Origin: Streptomyces sp. H27-H5
GTDB lineage: Bacteria; Actinomycetota; Actinomycetes; Streptomycetales; Streptomycetaceae
DNA length: 64,000 bases
Direction of reading: 5' to 3'
Assembly: GCF_026627505.1 (NCBI RefSeq)
Contig: NZ_JAPNLK010000025.1
Location: forward strand, 28,863 to 92,862
Position numbers and translations under genes: made by a program. The notes below the pieces were generated by a model. It worked only from the letters and a program-made list of their open reading frames with translations, ran no database searches and was not told the DNA's origin. This document shows positions 63,783-64,000 of this stretch, in pieces. Numbering within the stretch: position 1 is the first letter of the stretch; each line of letters starts with the position of its first letter.

Positions 63783-63808
63783 AGCGCTATCCAGCATTTC
63801 CTAGCGCT
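63783..63808. terminator. inverted repeat after uppP
   Basis: AGCGCTA-N12-TAGCGCT lies 18 bases after the uppP stop codon. It is a candidate terminator or a regulatory site. The rest of the gap up to 63923 holds no gene. Confidence 0.45.
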
Positions 63809-63923
63809 GATTGCAGCACCGCGCCATGATCATCTCCCACTCATCTCCCACCGGGGAGGCGGGATACACCCCACTAGTGCAGCGCGTTGCAGGTCCTTTT
63901 CCGGTTGGGCGGGTTGGGTGCGG

Positions 63924-64000
63924 TCACGCCTCGTGGTCGGCGAGGTGGACGATGGCGGCGGTGTCGAAGGCGTCGTTGGGGTGGCCGATGTCGGTGCCGG
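63924..64000 (-). CDS. 3' end of an unidentified gene, cut by the window edge
   Basis: Only the last 24 codons are inside the window; they read GTDIGHPNDAFDTAAIVHLA and then DHEA before a TGA. The composition and third-position G/C look coding. The start and most of the protein lie beyond position 64000, so no family can be assigned. Confidence 0.55.
   Translation of the reverse strand, partial: GTDIGHPNDAFDTAAIVHLADHEA

Overview
The window reads as chromosomal DNA of a Streptomyces or a very close relative. The evidence is very high G+C with strong G/C at third codon positions, frequent GTG and TTG starts, and actinobacterial gene families (MurT/GatD, DUF397 with a WhiJ-like regulator, a divergent third EF-Tu, TTG-started ROK and lipoprotein genes). 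From memory, the order def-murT-gatD-pfkA ... ure ... bio ... purB ... tuf3 resembles the SCO12xx-13xx part of the S. coelicolor core. No rRNA, tRNA, CRISPR array, insertion sequence or phage gene was seen. The left edge falls just before a complete TetR gene; the right edge cuts a minus-strand gene.

Layout. 0-7 kb: TetR regulator, peptide deformylase, the MurT/GatD lipid II amidation pair, 6-phosphofructokinase, a CtaG-like copper/oxidase assembly protein, a 52-aa membrane protein and a phospholipid acyltransferase. 7-13.3 kb: secreted tripeptidyl aminopeptidase and a complete urease operon (ureABCFGD, minus strand). 13.5-20.5 kb: a VOC protein, a WhiJ-type triad (ATP-binding protein, HTH-DUF5753, DUF397) and biotin genes (bioF divergent from bioBAD). 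20.6-28.3 kb: lipoprotein, methyltransferase, GNAT, a two-gene CBS transporter operon, SGNH hydrolase, purB and a mismatch uracil-DNA glycosylase. 28.2-35.5 kb: a G-rich hexanucleotide repeat, an ABC exporter divergent from a two-component system, a ROK regulator, an 800-base gene-free repeat-rich stretch and a GntR regulator. 35.8-48.5 kb: alpha/beta hydrolase, PhoD-type phosphatase, membrane-anchored ACT-GNAT protein, DUF885 peptidase, rhodanese/Lrp pair, SbcCD nuclease, YigZ and a CoA-binding protein. 48.5-64 kb: XRE-cupin regulator with EamA transporter, two left-handed-helix proteins, DedA, a glycoside hydrolase family 3 lipoprotein, an orphan RHH protein, thioesterase, membrane protein, MFS transporter, spermidine-synthase-like protein, patatin, EF-Tu3, a VTT membrane protein and UppP.

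How the genes work together. Most are housekeeping or nutrient functions: peptidoglycan precursor amidation and carrier-lipid recycling (murT-gatD at one end, a VTT protein plus uppP at the other), nitrogen release from urea, biotin synthesis, glycolysis, purine synthesis and DNA end processing. Regulatory content is high: TetR, WhiJ-like, TCS, ROK, GntR, Lrp and XRE-cupin.

I did not find a clearly unprecedented multi-gene system. The most interesting signals are regulatory or structural: a 24-bp perfect palindrome between an ABC exporter and its two-component system; a palindrome placed exactly between the -35 and -10 of the EamA promoter; a possible peptide-plus-hairpin leader before the divergent tuf3; a 15-copy G-quadruplex-capable repeat; nearly identical operator-like sites upstream of two hydrolase genes; and a VTT-uppP gene pair that suggests undecaprenyl phosphate recycling.
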